Shown: piece by piece, positions 16,604 to 16,777 of the stretch
How the letters are laid out: the number at the start of each line of letters is the position of its first letter
How positions within the stretch are numbered: position 1 is the first letter of the stretch
Origin: Hamiltosporidium magnivora
Taxonomy: Eukaryota; Microsporidia; Dubosqiidae
Direction: 5' to 3'
Assembly (NCBI GenBank): GCA_004325065.1
Contig: PITI01000209.1
Coordinates: 1 to 16,777, forward strand
DNA: 16,777 nucleotides
Program-made: the position numbers and the translations under genes
Notes under the pieces: generated by a model
Databases searched by the model: none
The model's input: the letters and a program-made list of their open reading frames with translations, nothing else
Told to the model about the DNA's origin: nothing

Positions 16604-16777
16604 GTTATATTTGTTTTCATGACATTAACGCAGTTCTAGGTTTAACATAAATAACTGCTACCCCAACACTCCATCGGTAACCCCTGCGATACCTACGTCT
16701 CAAAGCCTTTCATCTACCAGGTGTGTAGAACCTAATTAATAGGCGAGGCAGTTGCCCGGAGTTCGTTAATGTCCGTT
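16604..16777 (-). mobile_element. Repeat island B', cut by the window edge
   Basis: Visibly GC-richer sequence, read on the minus strand from the window edge. It contains CTCCGGGCAACTGCC, GGTTCTACACACC and TATCGCAGGGGTTACCGATG, the latter two conserved in copy B at 16197-16249. There is a 9-bp length difference between the copies in the middle (37 versus 28 bp between the two anchor words). The higher GC suggests that B' is the less decayed copy. It probably continues beyond the window. Confidence 0.55.

Overview
The window is very AT-rich eukaryotic DNA carrying four convincing intron-less protein genes, about 3.9 kb of coding sequence in 16.8 kb. Four things together point to a microsporidian with an expanded, gene-poor genome, of the kind seen in some Nosema/Vairimorpha, Hamiltosporidium or Edhazardia-type lineages. 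The genes are compact, single-exon and eukaryotic. A CCC triplet lies just upstream of three of the four starts. AATAAA overlaps or touches the stop codon of two genes. The proteins are shorter than their animal or yeast relatives. This assignment is inference; no rRNA or other diagnostic marker is present.

Layout: 1-1297 is low-complexity AT-rich DNA with short repeats. 1298-3256 (+) encodes a Rab GTPase-activating protein of the TBC1D8/TBC1D9 type (two GRAM-like modules, then a TBC domain). 3257-4986 is gene-free AT-rich DNA with small tandem duplications. 4987-6291 (+) encodes a cation/calcium exchanger of the CCX/NCLX branch. 6292-11332 is about 5 kb without an intact gene; it holds a conspicuously GC-richer island (8646-8884) that looks like a fragment of a dispersed repeat, probably retroelement-derived. 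11333-12109 (-) is an unrecognised, lysine-rich, probably nuclear protein. 12110-12691 separates it from a divergent gene and contains a degenerate 24-bp repeat array. 12692-13282 (+) is a Rab5-family small GTPase. 13283-16777 is gene-free but contains several GC-richer repeat islands and strong hairpins. Two of these islands form an inverted pair at the right end, and another is an inverted relative of the island at 8.8 kb.

Functionally, the Rab5-like GTPase and the TBC/GRAM GAP are both membrane-traffic regulators, so they could act as switch and off-switch, but only the family assignments are supported. The exchanger would move Ca2+ (or another cation) across an internal or plasma membrane. 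Nothing suggests an operon.

I found no convincing novel multi-gene system. The most informative unexplained signals are the two families of diverged inverted repeats (8.8 kb/14.7 kb and 16.2 kb/16.7 kb), the unusual P-loop of the Rab5 homologue, and a cluster of hairpins around 15.7-15.9 kb.
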